A stretch of 24,499 nt of DNA, from contig BFEA01000347.1 of assembly GCA_003427395.1 (NCBI GenBank), positions 1,562,202 to 1,586,700 of the forward strand. Reading direction: 5' to 3'. The notes under the pieces are model-generated. The model searched no databases. It worked only from the letters and a program-made list of their open reading frames with translations, and was not told the DNA's origin. This stretch comes from Chara braunii (lineage: Eukaryota; Streptophyta; Charophyceae; Charales; Characeae). A program made the position numbers and the translations under genes. This document shows, piece by piece, positions 23,421 to 24,499 of the stretch (positions are counted from its first letter, which is position 1; every line of letters begins with the position of its first letter).

Positions 23421-23469
23421 AATATGGAACTAGGAATTTCAACTTACAAGCGGAATTTTTTGCAGATAG

Positions 23470-23600
23470 CACCTTGGAAGTGTCGGAATAATCTTTTGTC
23501 AATATCGATAGACCCAACCGTAAGTTAAAGGTTAGGCTGTCCTTCCTAATCTTTCGTCAATATCGAGCCTCCACCTTGGAAGCGGCGGAATAATAGTATC
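23470..23600. repeat. Short imperfect direct duplications
   Basis: CACCTTGGAAG-GNGGAATAAT occurs at about 23470 and 23572, and TCAATATCGA at about 23499 and 23557. A segment of roughly 60-100 bp was duplicated and rearranged. No gene. Confidence 0.7.
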
Positions 23601-23721
23601 GCCAGTCATATAGAGCGGGAATGATAATTTTGGCAGATCATCTCATCAAGTCAAAATCAAGTCTTGTGTGATTGGATATAAAGTGTATTGATTTTATTTA
23701 TTTATCTTGTGGTCAGAGAAT

Positions 23722-23730
23722 TATAAAAGG
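23722..23730 (+). promoter_or_regulatory. TATA-box-like sequence
   Basis: TATAAAAGG in AT-rich surroundings, followed by GGACTAGG and a GC-richer stretch, the arrangement expected of an RNA polymerase II core promoter or of an LTR U3/R border. No coding sequence follows within the window, so the call is tentative. Confidence 0.3.
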
Positions 23731-23912
23731 ACTAGGATAATATTGTGGGTTTCACGTTTGGTTGAGACCGTCCTAGTCGACCGACGTTCGTTCGTACCTT
23801 GGAGATCAGCGCCCTAGGGAACGGACAACGTTCGGGTCCACTTGGTGTTAACCAAGCGTACATATACTCCAGCGAGCGAGCAAACGGCCTCGGCTGACCT
23901 ACCTCTGCAATT

Positions 23913-23954
23913 GCATGTAAAAGCTTTCACATGTAAAAGCTTGCATATAAAAGG
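23913..23954 (+). repeat. Three short tandem units ending in a second TATA-like box
   Basis: GCATGTAAAAGCTT, CACATGTAAAAGCTT, GCATATAAAAGG in a row. The last unit contains TATAAAAGG, identical to the motif at 23722. Confidence 0.65.
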
Positions 23955-23971
23955 TAGTTCTGTTTGTGACG

Positions 23972-24000
<29 letters not shown>

Positions 24001-24002
<2 letters not shown>

Positions 24003-24458
24003 TGTCACAGCCCCTCATTTGTTGTCCTCTTCTCCCTCTCAGCCTACGGTTTACCGGGCAGTTCTTTTTGTGACGATATATATATATTATATATATTATA
24101 TATATATATATACCAGGCTACCAGCCGGACCGCCCGGGTCCCGGGTGGGCAGTCGTGCGAGGACCAGGTAATATCCCGGCAAAACAAAAAAATCCAAAAA
24201 AAAACAATCTTATGCAGAAAAATAAACTGAACAGCTTTTGCCTCAGGGTCACATCCAAATTCTTCACCAAATTTAAAATAAAAAATAAATTTTGATTTCT
24301 TTTTTTTTTTGGCTCGGCCGTGCAAATGACCCCGAGCGATTCTGGTAATATATATATATATATACATATTTGACGATATATATCGTCACAAATAGAACTG
24401 CCCGGTAAACCGTAGGCAGAGAGGAAGAAGAGGACAACAAACGAGGGGCTGTGACAAA
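24001..24458. repeat. Inverted repeat with arms of about 81 bp
   Basis: 24001-24081 (TTTGTCACAGCCCCTC ... TTTACCGGGCAGTTCT ... TGTGACGATATA) is the reverse complement of 24378-24458 with few mismatches. The spacer (about 24082-24377) holds AT runs, a GC-rich block with CCCGGG repeats (24140-24155) and A/T homopolymers, but no coding frame. Both ends abut (TA)n runs. The form is that of a foldback or MITE-like element of about 460 bp that targets or carries TA microsatellites. Confidence 0.85.
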
Positions 24459-24465
24459 CTGTTTG

Positions 24466-24466
24466 A

Positions 24467-24499
<33 letters not shown>
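24466..24499. repeat. (TA)n microsatellite at the window end
   Basis: Pure TA run preceded by TTTGACGA, the same junction sequence found beside the TA runs at about 23970 and 24075. Confidence 0.95.

Noticed and set aside
1-24499. CRISPR array
   Set aside because: No regularly spaced identical repeats with unique spacers. The repeats seen are eukaryotic microsatellites and tandem duplications, and the genome is eukaryotic.

Overview
This is a eukaryotic, repeat-dominated accessory region with no intact long gene. It contains a decayed Ty3/gypsy polyprotein, spliceosomal-type splice sites, polyadenylation signals, a U6 snRNA fragment, and very many (TC)n, (AC)n, (TA)n and (CTAT)n microsatellites. 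The gag-like acidic/coiled-coil protein and its gypsy pol resemble retroelements I associate with charophyte green algae such as Chara. That assignment is from memory and has not been tested. A plant-lineage genome is the best guess.

Layout. (1) At 1-3070 and again at 8700-12760, minus strand, lies a broken head-to-tail family of a small two-exon gene. Comparing copies gives an exon 1 of 58 codons carrying a SUMO-interacting-motif-like stretch (VVDISDDD). A phase-0 intron full of microsatellite follows, and then an exon 2 of about 131 codons. Exon 2 encodes a domain that looks like the RAP1-type Myb domain (FTxEQDxxIxxYVxxN ... GNNFWK ... GHSWSSLQSKW), followed by a Lys/Arg/Gln-rich tail. Seven exon-2 copies and four exon-1 copies are visible, and every one is damaged. 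(2) At 1100-3070, two other repeat families (called R and D here) are interleaved with these copies. (3) At 3194-8129 there is a decayed Ty3/gypsy gag-C/protease/RT/RNase H/integrase block. It is followed at 8264-8695 by a gag N-terminus in the same direction, with no room for a normal LTR between them. (4) At 13025-14316 there are inverted and direct repeats. They lead into a recently killed DDE transposase pseudogene (about 14.8-17.4 kb) with a DQWH motif, most like the Kolobok superfamily. (5) At 18.1-19.1 kb, minus strand, is an unrecognised candidate spliced gene with an acidic exon. (6) At 19.14-22.6 kb is a stretch extraordinarily rich in perfect short hairpins. It contains two related tRNA-like/hairpin modules, a truncated U6 snRNA pseudogene and other tRNA-like boxes. 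(7) The right end holds TATA-like boxes and an 81-bp-arm inverted repeat flanked by (AT)n.

I see no operon logic. The units look like independent mobile or tandemly amplified sequences. The most interesting signals are the SIM plus RAP1-Myb gene family and the hairpin-string region.
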